A stretch of 7,747 nucleotides of DNA from NCBI GenBank assembly GCA_964487255.1, contig CAZAQV010000065.1:1-7747 (forward strand). Direction: 5' to 3'. The translations under genes were made by a program, and so were the position numbers. Of the stretch, positions 7,088-7,747 are shown in pieces (position 1 is the first letter of the stretch; every line of letters begins with the position of its first letter). This stretch comes from CAZAQV01 sp964487255. GTDB taxonomy: Bacteria; Myxococcota_A; Polyangia; Polyangiales; CAZAQV01. The notes beneath the pieces are model-generated. The model was not told where the DNA came from, searched no databases, and saw only the letters and a list, made by a program, of their open reading frames with translations.

Positions 7088-7747
7088 ACAGGTCTCTTTT
7101 TTAGTACATCAGAGGGCTCTACTACAGGTGCTATCGAAGAAGGAAATAAGTAAGTCCAGAAAATAGCCATCTCAACCCAAAAAATAAAGTGCCTACCTGA
7201 AAAATGAAACATACCAGAAACAATAAATGCGCAAATAAAAGATGCAACGAGGAACTGCCTACGATTCAGCGCAACAACAATAGAGCCTATCATCAACCCG
7301 TAGATAATTACTGGTACAAAAAAACCAAATTGCATTGCGAAGTCCAAAAAAGTATTGTGGGCCTCCTGCCCTTGATATGGCTGGAGAATCCCTGAAAACG
7401 AGCCACTTCCCCATCCAAAAACAGGCGAATTGATACTTGCCAATACCCCATTCCACATTAAGCTCGTGCGCGCGCCTCCCTCATCAGCAGCAGCCCATAC
7501 TGCTAAAATTTGATCGATGAAAATAAATGAAACAAAAACCATTATCAAAACAGCAAAAACAGCAAAAGACGATAAATTTAAACCTATCGAAAACCTAGAG
7601 ATATAAACAAATCGAAAATAGCAATAAACCGCCGGAACCAAAAAAATCAGGAGAAGAAAAACGTCGCTCCCGGATTCAAACCCTATATAAACCATTGGAA
7701 GCAAGCAAACTAAAAACAGTTTAGGCCTATATATAACAAGAAGCAAA
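7075..7747 (-). CDS. O-antigen polymerase/ligase-family membrane protein (5' end outside window)
   Basis: This is the C-terminal part of a polytopic inner-membrane protein. The frame is open to the window edge and the true start lies beyond it; the first possible start inside (TTG at 7746) is probably just an internal Leu codon. The visible 223 residues have hydrophobic segments at about 9-23, 28-48, 58-84, 138-159, 164-180 and 187-205. A periplasmic-type loop at about 85-135 reads GARTSLMWNG, then PVFGWGSGSF, then EAHNTFLDFAMQFG. An Arg-containing segment, PxFGWGxGxF and AHNxxL are the layout of the Wzy/WaaL family (Wzy_C, PF04932), which polymerises lipid-linked repeats or ligates them to lipid A-core. 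I cannot tell polymerase from ligase; its place inside the cluster favours Wzy. The stop overlaps the start of the next gene by 13 bases. The DNA is AT-rich (22 G/C of 60 at 7141-7200), as is common for wzy genes. Confidence 0.8.
   Translation of the reverse strand, partial: LLLVIYRPKLFLVCLLPMVYIGFESGSDVFLLLIFLVPAVYCYFRFVYISRFSIGLNLSSFAVFAVLIMVFVSFIFIDQILAVWAAADEGGARTSLMWNGVLASINSPVFGWGSGSFSGILQPYQGQEAHNTFLDFAMQFGFFVPVIIYGLMIGSIVVALNRRQFLVASFICAFIVSGMFHFSGRHFIFWVEMAIFWTYLFPSSIAPVVEPSDVLKKRPVCVV

Noticed and set aside
1..7747. CRISPR arrays, tRNA or rRNA genes, insertion-sequence ends, long direct repeats
   Set aside because: I saw no spaced repeats, cloverleaf-like stretches, transposase motifs or terminal inverted repeats by reading. 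The only clear inverted repeat is the terminator stem.

Overview
The window looks like the downstream end of a surface-polysaccharide (O-antigen or capsule) gene cluster from a Gammaproteobacterium. A Marinobacter- or Pseudomonas-like marine relative is my guess, from the protein families and the GC-rich coding body; the sequence does not name a species. All recognisable genes lie on the minus strand, so transcription runs from position 7747 toward position 1.

In order of transcription: (1) 7747-7075, the 3' part of an AT-rich, multi-membrane-spanning O-antigen polymerase/ligase-type protein whose 5' end lies outside the window; (2) 7087-5132, an AsnB-family glutamine amidotransferase, probably amidating a sugar acid rather than aspartate; (3) 5135-4002, a GT4 glycosyltransferase with no usable ATG start; (4) 4009-3065, an extended-SDR epimerase/4-reductase; (5) 3063-2497, a small PglC/WcaJ-type initiating phosphoglycosyl transferase; (6) 2500-560, a WbpM/CapD-type membrane NDP-HexNAc 4,6-dehydratase. 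Adjacent genes overlap by 4 to 13 bases or are 1 base apart, so they form one tightly coupled operon.

Genes 4-6 form a coherent module. The dehydratase makes a UDP-4-keto-6-deoxy-HexNAc, the SDR enzyme can reduce it to UDP-QuiNAc or UDP-FucNAc, and the phosphoglycosyl transferase can load that sugar phosphate onto undecaprenyl phosphate. The GT4 enzyme then extends the unit, the amidotransferase would amidate a uronic acid residue, and the polymerase/ligase acts on the finished repeat.

The left end (1-559) has no intact gene. It holds a heavily decayed remnant of a UDP-HexNAc 6-dehydrogenase (TviB/WbpO/WbpA type) at about 490-172. This remnant has lost its N-terminal part, its catalytic Cys (now Phe), its reading frame, an internal block and its C-terminus. 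It is followed by a clear intrinsic terminator (162-132), then a good sigma70-like promoter (113-85) and a possible ATG at position 20 of the next gene. This is the end of the operon. The remnant suggests that an older cluster ended in the dehydrogenase gene and that the present gene set was exchanged or trimmed next to it. I see no unprecedented system. The most informative items are the dehydrogenase remnant beside a live amidotransferase, and the inferred QuiNAc/FucNAc initiation module.
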